This document shows, in pieces, positions 23,868 through 34,998 of a stretch of 64,000 nt of DNA. Every line of letters begins with the position of its first letter. Within the stretch, counting starts at the first letter, position 1. A program made the translations under genes and the position numbers. This DNA comes from Epiperipatus broadwayi (taxonomy: Eukaryota; Onychophora; Udeonychophora; Euonychophora; Peripatidae), in NCBI GenBank assembly GCA_028023455.1, contig JAQFVV010000022.1, positions 8,701,100-8,765,099 on the forward strand. The letters run 5' to 3'. Below the pieces are notes generated by a model, which was not told the origin of the DNA, searched no databases, and saw only the letters and a list, made by a program, of their open reading frames with translations.

Positions 23868-25145
23868 TCATTTCCATTTTTTTTTTGTTCTTTTAAGTTT
23901 TTATTATGATTTCTGTTTTTCGTTAAATTAAATTATATAAATGTTAAACTTAAGTCGGGTGTGAATGGCTATATAGATTTGTAAAGTTTTATTAGGGGAG
24001 GGTAATCTTAGGTTATTCATTTCGTAGTTGAATTAGGTCAATGGATTGGATATATTGGTGTAATTAGTAGATGTAGTACGAGATTCGCTATGGGCAGAAT
24101 TGCTTTATATGCCACACACTCTCGTTTTGCCTATGGAAGGAATTATAAGACGGAGTCTGCAGTTTCTTCCTATGGAGTTTTTTTATTGCTCTTATCATCA
24201 GATAGATGTAATATTCCTATCTGACGAGAGGCAATTTCTTCTCTTAACCTAATTGTGCTGTCGTATTCGGATTACATTGAACACATCGATATATCAGATG
24301 GATTGACGTTGGTTTAACTGTGAACTTTTGGCCTAAGGTTAAATTAGGGATAAAATATTTTCTTTTCAAATGCAATCTATGTAGTCTATTTATACTCGAC
24401 ACTCTAAATAAAAATGCATTAAATTTAAGTTGGGTATAGACGCTTGCATGGGTTCATTATCGGTTAATTATGTTTTTGGTTTTCATATTTGATCAAAATA
24501 TATAGACATTCAGTAAATACTGATACCTTACAGTGAGTATCTGAGATGTATTTATTTCGGATGTCTTTTAAGTTATTAGTGTCTATGCGGCCTCTTATGA
24601 TGAATGCCAATGGGTTTCTTGTATTCCCTCTGCAATTGACGTTATCAATGACTTTGTATTTTGATCGGTTATGTTTATTTTGAAATGTTTTTAACCGTGT
24701 AATCTATGTAACCGATCTATACTCAACATTATAAAACAAACTTTCATAAATCCATCTGTGCGAACTTATAAAAATTAAAATGTAAACTTATAATATTATA
24801 AAAATTAATATGTAAATTTAAATTCTAAAATCAAGTTAAAATCCAAAGTAAAAGTTATTCTAAAATAATGCTAAATTTTATATATATGTGCGTAAATAAA
24901 TGTTTGTGTGTTAATTACTGGCAGTGGCTTATTTTATTCTTTTTTTAAAAAAGATTCTTAGATAATAATTTATTATAAAATATAAATCTCTGCTGTTCCA
25001 CTGAGCTAGTGACAATGGGCTAACGACCGGAATCAACCAATGTAAATTTTTTTTTTAACTTATGTATCTGCCTTCTATATAAATTTTTCTAGGTTCAAAT
25101 GCCTAGATGGCGCCCTTGTAGTGAAGATTACGGTAAGATTCCATT
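23868..25145 (+). repeat. ~1.2 kb interspersed repeat, copy 2
   Basis: Collinear with 745-1990, with an internal duplication. The block beginning taa(c/t)ttaagt(c/t)gggt occurs at about 23944 and again at about 24421, about 477 bp apart, whereas copy 1 has it once. The middle part (24000-24330) is more GC-rich and shares gatagatg..atattcct-type and 'actcgacactcta'-type blocks with copy 1. No ORF. The flanks after 25145 differ from copy 1. Confidence 0.65.
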
Positions 25146-26136
25146 CACTTTATTCCGGATCGTTGTAATATATATAACAATAACATTTTGACGTAAAACT
25201 AAAATACTAATCAAATATTATTTTCCTTTTTTTTTTTTTTTGGTCAAGTTTAAATCTTTGTTGCTTAATTATCCACAAGAGGGCATTGTAATAAAATTTC
25301 CTCAGTAGTGTTTCACATTTGTCAAGCTTCAGGTAACAGCTATCACAATTTAGTCTTTCTGCCGCATTTAAACCTTGATGGATTTTCTTGTTTTGATACG
25401 TCAAGTTCTCTCTCTCTCTCTCTCTTTTTGTAAATACGTTGTATATAAATGCAGAACTAATGGATTAAAATATGGTATAATGTTGAAATGAAAATTAAAA
25501 TGGAAAGTTATTACAATTCAATGATAATTCCATTAATTTGTTGATAATTAATATTTGTTATATATATATAGAAATATAAAGACCTTTTTAAAAAAAATTG
25601 CTATTCCCATAGCGGGCCATCCAATTATGACAAGTGAGTATCAAGCTACTCTTAGACAAATAATAAAACGAAAAAAAAAAATCATTAAAACCATCACTGC
25701 CCAGCACTATCCTGGTCATTAATGTCTTCTTCACCGTTCTCTTCTGGAAAGATTCTGAAAATATTTTTGCTCTATAGCAGTCTAGAAATGTACACTTACA
25801 ATTCAATTAATTTATTATTACTACAACTTGAGCAGTTTGGTCCAGCAAGGATTCATAAGCTAAAAAATTCATCCATTTTAGTTTTCAAGGATCATTGATT
25901 TTACAATAACTATCATCACTTTGCTCTGTGCTGTTTTTAATTTGTTAATAAAATAAATACATACATATACAGTTTTTTCTGTACAAAAACTAAGACATGG
26001 TACAGCCCAAAAATGGTTTTATCTTCATCTTGCAACTATGAAAATCTTTATTATAATATATATTAAAATATTAATTTTGATGTTAAACCTTAAAACATCA
26101 GATGATTACTATCTTCCATGCTTGCTGTCTGCATTC
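25146..26136. other. AT-rich region with simple repeats
   Basis: Holds a (CT)n run at 25407-25424 and several A/T tracts. Two short minus ORFs (25207-25404, 25588-25806) show no recognisable motif. Confidence 0.4.
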
Positions 26137-26425
26137 CTTCAAAATATATGTAAAATTAAACTTGATATATATTAAATTCAGTAATATTCATATAATTCAA
26201 TTTATTCTGTTAGAAGTACTTTCGACTATATTCCTTTTAATCTTTGACAACTATATAACGTCGAATAATCAAAACGAGATATCATTTTATAACTCCCATA
26301 ATTCTATTCAGTTCTCTCACAATTCTTTATTTTAATATAGTCGAAAGTACTTCTAACAGAATAAGTTGAATTATATGAATATTACTTTATTTAATATATA
26401 CTAAGTTGAATTTTACATATGTATA
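26137..26425. mobile_element. MITE hairpin with ~94-bp arms
   Basis: Left arm 26137-26231 and right arm 26336-26425 are inverted (innermost part: tagaagtactttcgactata and its complement). The 104-bp loop (26232-26335) is unrelated. The plus ORF across it is incidental. Confidence 0.85.
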
Positions 26426-26660
26426 TATCTGGAGTGGATGATATCAAAGCCCATGAGTGAAAAAAAATTTGTCAAACATGTAATAATTAAGTATTGATAA
26501 ATGGGAATCAGATAAAGAAGTTATGAGTAAGAAATTATGATTATGATTTTGGCCAACTAATGAATACTATTTCACCATGAAATGCATTTTGTGTATCAAT
26601 TGTCTTTTTCAGATACCTTTATTTATATATTTCAAAAATATTATGTATATCTAATGTATA

Positions 26661-26975
26661 TATAATTATAAGGGACTTGAACTCAGACTTTCAAACTCCC
26701 CAAGGTTATCCAATCCATCTTATACAACTGATACACATGACTACATGTATATGACACAGATAAATGATCTCCAGTTATGTATTTCATGCTGAATCAGTAC
26801 TCATTACTTGGTCTAGATCACTATCTCCAATACATATATACCATCACTGTTCAGTTTATACTAAGATAGTAAATCTTCAAACTTTAATGGACAAACTTCA
26901 ATCTTCTCCACTTTCCCATTCTTCAGCCATCCATATCATTGAAAATCCAAGGATGAAATGCTCAAAGCCCTTGAT
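26661..26975 (-). repeat. Hammerhead repeat family A, single copy
   Basis: Minus-strand copy with the tRNA-like end at left (complement of gagttcaagtcc), the motif at 26766-26819, and the upstream block (complements of tttaatggac and gatatggatggctg) at right. It precedes the palindromic pair at 27085-27730 in the same orientation as that pair's left copy. Confidence 0.75.
26766..26819 (-). ncRNA. Hammerhead motif A3 (core mutated)
   Basis: On minus the core reads GTAATGA, helix II is partly broken, GAAA is intact and TACATAA replaces TACATATA. Helix I outer part GATCT/AGATC still pairs over 5 bp. Degenerate copy. Confidence 0.55.
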
Positions 26976-27236
26976 AATGCCAATATTATTGTCATACTCA
27001 TATTAATCTTGAAATCAGATCCCTCACACATAGGACTTTAATATGTCCATTTAATTATACTGAAGAGAGAAGGGCAGAATACAAGCTGAATATATAATAT
27101 TTAAATACATGTATATTATTTATACTAAACTTAATATAATTATAAGAGGTTTGAACTCAGACATTCAAACTCCCCCCAGCTATCCAATTTATCTTATACA
27201 ACTGATCCACATCATCCACATACATATAACACAGCT

Positions 27237-27276
27237 AATTTCATGCTAAACCAGCATTCATCAGTTGGTCCAGATT
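27237..27276 (-). ncRNA. Hammerhead motif A4 (core intact, 3' side lost)
   Basis: On minus: AATCTGGACCAA, CTGATGA, helix II ATGCT/AGCAT (5 bp), GAAA. After GAAA the sequence diverges (TTAGCTGTG), so helix III and the 3' strand of helix I are missing. Confidence 0.6.
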
Positions 27277-27514
27277 ATCATCCCCAACAAATATATACAA
27301 TCACTGCTCAGTTTATATTAAGATTGCTAATCTTCAAACTTTAATGAACATGCTTCAATTTTCTCCATTTTTCAACTCTTCTGCCATCCATATCATTAAG
27401 GACTTTGAGCATTTCATCCTCAGATTTTCAATTATATGGATAGTTGAAGAGGTTGGAGAAGATTGAAACTTGTCCATTGAAGTTTGAAGATTTGCCATCT
27501 GTGTTCAAGATGGT

Positions 27515-27569
27515 GATCTGGACCAACTGATGAGTGCTGGTTCAGCATGACATACATATATTGGAGATT
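27515..27569 (+). ncRNA. Hammerhead motif A5 (GACA variant)
   Basis: CTGATGA is intact and helix II TGCTG/CAGCA is perfect; GAAA is changed to GACA, hitting a catalytically needed A. Helix III TACATATA and helix I (CCAA/TTGG plus ATCT/AGAT with a GGA bulge) are kept. The outer pairing uses ATCT/AGAT where A1 uses AATC/GATT. Confidence 0.7.
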
Positions 27570-27730
27570 ATTTATAATTTTATACATGTATGTGATCATG
27601 TGTATCAGTTGCATAAAATGGATTGGATAGCTGTGGGGAGTTTTGAAAGTCCTGAGTTCAAGTCCTTTATAATTACATTAAGTTTAATATAAACAATGTA
27701 CATGTATTTAAATATTATATATATACAAAT

Positions 27731-28009
27731 AAAATGTCCATTAATTAAAAACTATTGTAATAACAATAAAAATAATAAATATAATTAACTATTATACACA
27801 GTCTCTAAATCTACTGAAGTACTTTTGGTTAATTTCTTAACCATCCTCAACTGTTGCTAAATTCCAAAAATATAGTGGAAGCAAAAGTCATCAACTCAAA
27901 TCCCATGAATTCTGAATTTTAATATTAGCACCTTGCCTATTAATTATATTCATTTTATTTTTATTTATTAAAATTGCCTTTTTAATTTTTCTTTTATTAT
28001 GGTTTCCTC
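27731..28009. other. AT-rich spacer
   Basis: No feature recognised between the hammerhead palindrome and the Penelope-like element. Confidence 0.4.
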
Positions 28010-29290
28010 TCTTTATGAAGGATCTTCACACTTTCAATATCAAACTTAAATTTATACTTACATGTCCTATCATGATTCAAGAAAACTGAAGCAGTCATTA
28101 TATCATTATTATTTTTACTTTTCACATGTTTGTATAACAATTCATACTCCTTTTTTTTTTTTTTACAATATTGCATCTCCCTTCACCTATATATGATAAC
28201 ATACATCCACAAAAAATTTGATACACAACATTTCTTTTCTGCTTGATATGATATTTTTAGAATTATTCATTAATTTATTAACATTATTTGTAACACAAAA
28301 TGAAACCTTAAACACATCTTTATATATATCCTTAAAAAATTTCACTTGAGCATTTGAAATAAATGGAATAGGTATCCATTTTTTATTATCAATCTTCAAC
28401 TCTTTTAACTCATTATAACTTTTTTTAAAATTGTCATAAAGCATTGTTAATTTATTCAATATTATAACAAATTACAAGCAATTCCATGGCAAATATCTCA
28501 ATATTTTTTTTATTTATCACACTGATAATGACATAATTTTTCATTATGAAACAAAAAAGATCTAAAACTTGCCATTTATGCATAATTGGTACTTTTGATT
28601 TACAATTTATATATCCCCTTTTTAAAAATGGTTTGATTAGTAATTTATAACTTAACATACTATTATCTCTTGTAATAATTAAATCGAAATACTTAATACT
28701 TTTGTCCTATTCCTCTTCAATAGTCCATTTTAAGCCATTCAAATTATTTAGCTCTTTTACAAGCAGACTTATAGCATTGGTATTTCCACAAACAAACACA
28801 CCATTCACATATCTCTTGTAAATTTTAATAACTTTAAAAGCACTCATATCTAAATCTATTCTCATATGTAGACAAAACAAAATTGTAAACTTGTGCAAGA
28901 ACAGGCAGACCCATAGGCCAACCTTTAGACATTTTATATTTACCTTCAAAAGAAGCAACAATGTTATCATCAAAAAATTTTAAAGAACCAATGACAAATT
29001 TTATCACATATTTAGAAACACCTTTACTTTTTAATGCATGTTCAATTATTTTTATAGAATCCACTATCAATAGAACCATACATTTGTGTCACATCTAATG
29101 AAGCAATGACATCATTTTCATTAATCATTATATTTTTTAATTCTCTTTACAAAATTAAAAGATGAAGCAATGGTATTTCCCCCAAATCCTAAAAACTCTT
29201 GTAATGTCCTTACCAATATATTTAGAAGTTTGATATATAAATGAACCACCAAAATCAATCATAATTCACAAAGGATTTCTTTTATATAAC
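28010..29290 (-). pseudogene. Penelope-like element: RT plus GIY-YIG remnant
   Basis: Minus strand, read from 29290 with frame shifts. The frame starts with IMIDFGGSFIYQTSKYIGK (about 29200-29260), the PLE finger block equivalent to P.R.I...G...Y..SK.L. Next come a SLDVTQMYGSID-like block (29050-29110), ALKSKGVSKYVIKF (about 29030), FEGKYKMSKGWPMGLPV (about 28930) with the palm MG.P motif, and KIYKRYVNGVFV (about 28810), where the expected YVDD is YVNG. LNGLKWTIEEE (about 28730) is equivalent to I.WT.E.E. The thumb and linker follow in 28658-28187. A GIY-YIG-like end has KHVKSKNNNDIMTASVFLNHD and FDIESVKILHKE (28020-28150). Loss of one palm Asp and several shifts mean it is dead. Confidence 0.85.
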
Positions 29291-29442
29291 TTTATATTTG
29301 CAAAAATACGAGAGCATATACTGCAGGAAAAATATGTGTAAGGATATTCTATTACATGCCCATGGTCTAAAGCAAAATTACCATACAGCACAATCATTCA
29401 AAATATATTCTTATTTTTCTCCTTTTACTTTCTTTGCATTTC

Positions 29443-29686
29443 TTCATATATTCATATATATTGCTTACAATAACTCCCCTCATATACACATTAATGCAAA
29501 TTTTTTTTAATGATTTTTTTATTTTCCTGACAGTTTTGACTGTCCTGCAGTCTTCATCAGAGCAATCTTGAAGACTGCAGGACAGTCAAAACTGTCAGAA
29601 AAATAAAGAAATCATTCAAAAAATTTTTGCATTAAAGTGTATATGAGGGGAGTTAGTGTATGCAATATATATGAACATTCAAAATA
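29443..29686. repeat. PLE pLTR-like palindromic hairpin
   Basis: Arms of about 115 bp (29443-29556 and 29571-29686) are inverted around a 14-bp centre. The inner parts contain ctgacagttttgactgtcct and its complement, a PLE-type hammerhead block. It sits at the 5' side of the minus-strand Penelope-like ORF, where PLE pseudo-LTRs lie. An inverted partner copy is a common PLE arrangement. Confidence 0.75.
29524..29570 (-). ncRNA. PLE-type hammerhead motif C1
   Basis: On minus: CTGATGA, helix II GACTG/CAGTC closing CAGGA, then AAAA (GAAA with G12 to A), C-T-G short helix III, and TC before the cut. The layout CTGATGA, helix II, (G)AAAC.GTC is the one described for PLE hammerheads. The mirror arm (29561-29610) carries a worse copy (TTGAAGA). 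Likely inactive. Confidence 0.6.
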
Positions 29687-29690
29687 TGAT

Positions 29691-30261
29691 AAGAAAATAT
29701 AAAATTTATTTAACTTTTATACTATTTCCATAAATTTTAAAATTATAATTGATCTTTCTCAGGTGAAACTGTAAGTAAACTTTTATAAGCATAAAAATTA
29801 TTACACATGCAAAAAGCATACTTTTTTTTTTTTATATAAATTGAAGAAATAGTATAATTCATAGATAAAACATGGAAGTTCCGATATTTTTTCAATTTGT
29901 TACAATTGAATCTTCAGTCACAGTGCTGGGAATATTTTTGCTTGATAACTATTAATTTAATGTAAGCTTTTTCACTAATTTTACACATGGATTTGAAAAG
30001 CACAAATAAACTTTCCCTAATAAAAATTATAACTAAACTTTTTATTAAAAAAATTAAATCGAAATAATAATATAACCTCCCTCACAATGTTGGAAACGTT
30101 TTCATTTAATTGCTACTAATTTAAGATAAGTTTTCTAAATCTAACTTTCCATATAAATTTAAAAAAAAAGAATAAACAATCTTTTCTAGTAGAAATTAAA
30201 ATTGAACTTTTAAAAGAATATAAAATCTTTTGTACAGAATGATTTCAGAAACAAGTACATT
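29691..30261. other. AT-rich stretch, nothing recognised
   Basis: No ORF or repeat signature was recognised. Diverged repeated blocks of aaacttt-type sequence occur but show no clear period. Confidence 0.4.
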
Positions 30262-30352
30262 ACAACGAAGGGACAATCCCTTTAGTCATGCGTTTTAAGT
30301 GCAAGATGATTCTTAAACCACATGACTAGAGGAATTATTCCTTCGTTATAAA
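30262..30352. mobile_element. Short hairpin MITE
   Basis: Imperfect inverted arms: acgaaggga...tagtcatg at 30263-30293 and catgactag...ccttcgt at 30322-30351, with a 28-bp loop. Non-coding. Confidence 0.6.
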
Positions 30353-30650
30353 ATTTCACACGCAATATAAATAACAGATTAATTATTAAAAATAAATACA
30401 GTATATTTACTGCTGCTCAAGATACAAACAATCATGAAATGTGATAAAGATATCTGCTACTCATAATAACATCTGCTTTCATTGCAGTTTAGTCAGAAAT
30501 AAATTGTACAATTCATTCACTGTAAAAGCATTTGTTCTGGCAAACGCCAATGTATATGATTTTATATTATAATTAATAATCTTGGTAATGGATTCCTAAA
30601 CTTTATTATAAAATTGAATTTTGCATTGCTAAATAAAAAGAATGTTATTT

Positions 30651-30833
30651 ATCATGTAATCAATAGCATAAGAGATTTAGACTGTTCAAATTCTGAAATC
30701 ATGTGATCAGTATCATGAACAGAATATTCAAGCTCTGAAATCATGTAATCAGTAGCATGAGAGGTTTAGAGTGTTTACTCTCTCAAGTCATGTGTCCAGT
30801 AGCATGAGAGAATTAGAGTGTTCAAATCCTGAA
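30651..30833. repeat. Minisatellite, four ~47-bp units
   Basis: Units start at 30651, 30698, 30740 and 30787, each beginning (a/g)tcatgt followed by (a/c)agta(g/t)catga and ending ctgaa or ctcaa. Unit 2 has a 5-bp deletion. Confidence 0.85.
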
Positions 30834-31837
30834 GTGGTCTACCATGTGCAATAATTTGGATGAGAGCTTTTCCATATCAATGTGGGACTGATCCACAAAG
30901 GTTTTCTTTTGATTCTGTTCCTTTCATCTCTGGACTATGATGAATGGCTAAAGAAAATATAACATGAATATTTATTGCAGGAAAGATAAAAGTAATCATT
31001 GGTTACTGCCTATTAAATAAAGTATAATTCTTCCTCTACCAGTAGTGAAAGCCACATCACATTATAATCATATTTTTAATTTTTACAGTGAGCATAATTG
31101 CACTCATCAAATCAAACTAACTTAACCAAGGATTTTCACTATCAGATTAATAATAGTTAATATCCTTTTATTCATTATCAAACTAAAATGGCTAACACAA
31201 TATATTAACCATTGTTTGATGATGAAGTGGATTAGCTATGGAACAGTTAGCTCCTTCTCTCCAAATTAAATCTGTTTGTGATCCAAAATAACATCAAAGT
31301 TCATACACCTCACATTTAAATTTAGATAATAAACTTGTCAGTTGAGTTTAAAATTGAGAATTTAATGATAGGGGATATTTTTATATAGTTTTAATTCTAA
31401 GTCATAAACATTACAAAAACCTTATAAACTGGATTAGAGAATGGATAAGTTTTAAAATTTTAGGTCCATTTTTAAATATATGTATATATTTTTGTAAGAC
31501 AAAAAGGATTGCCAATAATGGAATGAATGTTTTTCATTTCTGCAATAATGAATGTGCCCCATTTAGAACTATCTAATTAACCAAAGAGTTGATGCATTAT
31601 TATGAAGAAACATACTTTAAATGATTGCCAGGAAACATTATTAACTTGGAAGCATGGAATGCAATGAAAATAAACAAGCTGATACTCCATCAGTTCAGAT
31701 ATAATTTTTTTGTTTGACACAGATGACTAGATTGAAATACCTTTGAAAAGTGTACGATACCTGGAAAATTGATGATGAAAGAAAAGGGCACTATTTATAC
31801 AATCACCAGAATTGTAGACTTTTATGATATTTGTTAT
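30834..31837. other. AT-rich stretch, nothing recognised
   Basis: No coding frame, tRNA-like motif or hairpin was recognised. Confidence 0.4.
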
Positions 31838-31965
31838 TATTATGTATAAGCGCTTTAACACGCTGAAGAAGAAGCTGTCAGTAGTAACAAAAACAATTAA
31901 ATTAATCTAGGCCTAGTACTTTCGAGGTTTCCCCCTCATATTCATGGCCAAAATAAAATATAATG
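31838..31965 (-). repeat. SINE-like 3' end, diverged copy
   Basis: Shares the blocks (c/t)tcgagg and 'cctcatattcat' plus 'attattat(a/g)' and aagcgct with the better-delimited insertion at 51889-52121. Here about 60 bp (aacacgctgaag...taggcctagt) separate the two blocks, either an inserted piece or deletion in the other copy. Confidence 0.45.
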
Positions 31966-31984
31966 TTTACTTTCAAAAATAGCA

Positions 31985-32210
31985 AAAGAATAGTTTATAT
32001 TTATTGTGGAATAGACGTATTGCCAGACAATTGAAGTCTTAGTAGAATTCCAAAATATTATGAAAGACCTAAAAAACGACCATATGTGAAATGAATGGAT
32101 TTTTAGAGTGATGTGAAAAAGTTATGAATCAGAGAAACTGGAATAAACTTGAAGTGATCTTCATTCTGTAATAGTCTGACGATGATTGAAAATGATGATG
32201 GGAGAAATCT
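31985..32210 (+). pseudogene. RTE-like 3' tail, old copy
   Basis: Translated with gaps, 32065-32190 reads RPKKRPYVK.MDF, then INLK.SSFCNSLTMIENDD. It aligns with the better copies at 47025-47385 and 40721-40884 (RPRKRPHVRWMDEIR, LERPSSCNQLIMV). It ends at gaaaatgatgatggg. Heavily decayed. Confidence 0.65.
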
Positions 32211-32925
32211 ATTAAAAGCATTGAATATTTGTGCGCATTTATTTTTTAGCACTAAAAAAAGTTTAATTATTATTTTTTTAAATGAAGGTACTTGAAAATT
32301 TAGTTAATACTTTAATGAAGATTCAATTAATAATTAAATGCCAAGACTTATTAGTAAAACTAAATACATACAAAGAGAATGAAGCTAATCGCTCTGAATT
32401 ATTGATGAAAACAATAAATCTCTATCAGCAATTCACATCAACTAGTCAATAAAATAAATCTTTTCTTTCTTTTTTGTTTTGACTGATCTTAAAAACTATC
32501 AGAAATTAAATTACCTCTCTAATTATATATGATAATGATACATGTTGGAATTAGTAATAGAAACAGATTTTAAAACATTTTATGTAATTAATTAAAAAGA
32601 CAAATGTTTATTAGGAGGGGGGAGGAGACGACTAACCTTTGATTATACATATAAGGCAAAGATTACCAAAAATGACAAATAAAAAGAAGCGTGGTTAATT
32701 TCTAAATCAAGCCATGCCTTCAGTCAACCCTCCAATATTATTCAATTAAATTATAATTGAAATTTTAAATAATTAATTAATAGTGCATTTCTGAAGGTTT
32801 GTGATGATAGTATTTTAGTTGTATATTGAACTATTTCCATCATTTAAAATTAAGTATTGAATGTTTTTAGAACAATTTAACTTAATTTAAATATTCCAAT
32901 TACATTCTATTGTTATATTTACTAA
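32211..32925. other. AT-rich stretch, nothing recognised
   Basis: No gene-like or repeat feature was recognised. Confidence 0.4.
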
Positions 32926-32998
32926 GGCTGTAACCTCAAGAATATGCCTGTAAAAATGCGATATTAGGGACCTCTACAGGTTTTAACCACAAGCTTAA
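32926..32998. repeat. Single arm of the 19.2-kb MITE family
   Basis: 'aaggctgtaacctcaag', 'aaaatgcgatattaggg' and acctctacagg match the arms at 19184-19340, followed by ttttaaccacaagctta as in that element's centre. Only one arm is present, so this is a half copy or solo arm. Confidence 0.75.
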
Positions 32999-33089
32999 TC
33001 TTTGGAAGAAAAGAGGGGAACCCTTCTTTACTTCAATCTACTTTCTATATAAATAGCACACAGGTTATTATTATATGCACGTTTTGAGT

Positions 33090-33175
33090 AATAGCATGGT
33101 AATCGAACCAGTACCCTTAGGGCCTTGACTATTGGATTTTAAGATAAAACTCTAACCAACTGAGCCATCCTGCCT
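33090..33175 (-). repeat. tRNA-Leu(UAA)-like SINE head or tRNA pseudogene
   Basis: On minus the segment reads tRNA-like: GGCAGGA, then A-box TGGCTCAGTTGG with GCTC/GAGT D-stem, an anticodon loop CTTAAAA (TAA), a long variable region, and B-box-like GGTTCGATTACC. Long variable arm and TTAA(G/A)ATCCAAT are tRNA-Leu features. The acceptor stem and anticodon stem do not pair properly, so it is a pseudogene or the head of a SINE. No second copy was found in this window. Confidence 0.65.
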
Positions 33176-33199
33176 TGGTTAGAATGTTATCTTAATATT

Positions 33200-34998
33200 C
33201 ATTCATCAAGAATATAAGGGTCCAGATTCCTATTCCCATGCTAGTATAGTACTGTCACTAAAAGTCAGCAATAACTGAAGAAAAAAGGAAAATAATACCA
33301 CCCGAAACTTTGGGAATATAATAACCCGTGGGTTGTATGTAATTGGAATATTTAAATAAAGTTAAATTTTTCTAAAGACATTCAATACATAATATTAGGT
33401 GATGGAAACAATCCAATATATAATTAATAGTGCAACTTCATTTGTTTAACATTATTTCAATGTTTAACGTTAGTGTAGCACAAAACTACTGAAAATATTT
33501 GGCGATTTTGAAAAAATTTTAAATATAGTGAAATTGCGATATATACTTTATAAATGTATACTGTTTCAATTATATGCCATCCAAAATATATATATATACA
33601 AACAAACAAATAAATAAAAACATTCATCTCAGTTTCCCATCCATGATCATATTTATTCAGGTTACATAAAAACACATTTTATGATTTGCTTTTTTTATTC
33701 GTGTTGAATTTTGATGTACAATATTTTATATAATAAAATTTTTTCTAGATGTAAAATTATAAGTTTTATGAAATATAAGAAGTTTATGTTTTTTTCTCGA
33801 GGGACAAAATGAAAACTAGGGATCTACTTACTAATGGCAAAAAACGCATAAAATTTTGTAAAGTGTATTAGAAAACTTAAAGTTTGAAGAATTTAATTGA
33901 GAATTTAAAACTGATAGCGGTCATTAGAATTAACTGTATAGAAAGGCCATGATAAGGTGATAATGAAATTGCTACAGCACTTTTATATGGGGTGGGGAGA
34001 GGTATTGAAGAAAACAAATATTATTCAGAGCATTTTTAACTGTGATAATCTAAAATTTCTTATGCATTTTATTATATAAAAAACAGAAGTGTGGTAAGCT
34101 ATTTTATTTTTTGAGTGAATGTGAATGAAGGAATATATACAGTAAATTCATAAGTACCTCTCAATATATTATTATTATTATTATTTAATTTTGTTTATAC
34201 TATAATCTTAATTTATATATTTATACTATAAAAACAAAAATACATATGTGTTATACATATGTTCACGTTGAAAAATACATTCAGTAACATAATATATATT
34301 CTATTGAAATAAAGCTTATCAACAAAATATGAACTGTAAAACATGATGTGTAATGTATGCAGGAGAGGGGGAGGGCTCATAATAAATTTTCTGGATACCA
34401 TGGCTCTACTATATCTTCCATTTTGTATTAAATGTTAAGTGAGTTTAATTCATATATATATATATATATTAGTCAAAGATTACAATGATTTCTTTATTTA
34501 TATATGTAGATAATTTTTAATACATATAAATTTGAAATATGTAAATCTGTATTTATGTAAAATTTATCTGAAGGTACAACTTTTACAAAAACTATGCAAA
34601 ACATTCTAAATACATTACTTTATTTCTTTGCCATCCATATTGTTAAGACGAATTCTGCTTAATAGTGTGAAAAAAAAAAGTATCTTTTTTTAATCATATC
34701 AATTAAAGTTTACTAATAATTCAACTTAACTGTATTTATATAAAAGAAAAAAAAATGTTTTTTTTTTTTGCATTCATCTGGGACAGAATGAAATTTATTA
34801 ATTATAAAATTGTTTATTTGCTGGATGATTATTCAAAAATTTTTTTTGATGTTCTTTAATATATCATCACTATAAAAGTTTATAATTTTTTCCAATTTAT
34901 TTATAAATTAAGTTGCAAAATTTTATGGAGTGCTTTAATTTTGCAAGTTTTTGGAGAATAGCTATATCTATTTGAACCTCTTACTGTGACTGTGAAAT
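33200..34998. other. AT-rich stretch, simple repeats only
   Basis: Contains (TA)n at 33586-33598 and 34454-34470 and many homopolymers. No gene-like feature was recognised. Confidence 0.45.

Larger units (their letters stand above)
27085..27730. repeat. Hammerhead repeat family A, head-to-head pair 2
   Basis: The minus copy (27085-27401) and plus copy (27402-27730) are inverted over their full length, including the tail region with 'acatgtatttaaatatt'. The join is at about 27401 within the block complementary to gactttgagcatttcatcc. Farther left, 27040-27085 continues into the complement of 'tgtattctgccc', the block that starts the next unit in the copy at 51640. Units therefore adjoin tail to head. 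Confidence 0.8.
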
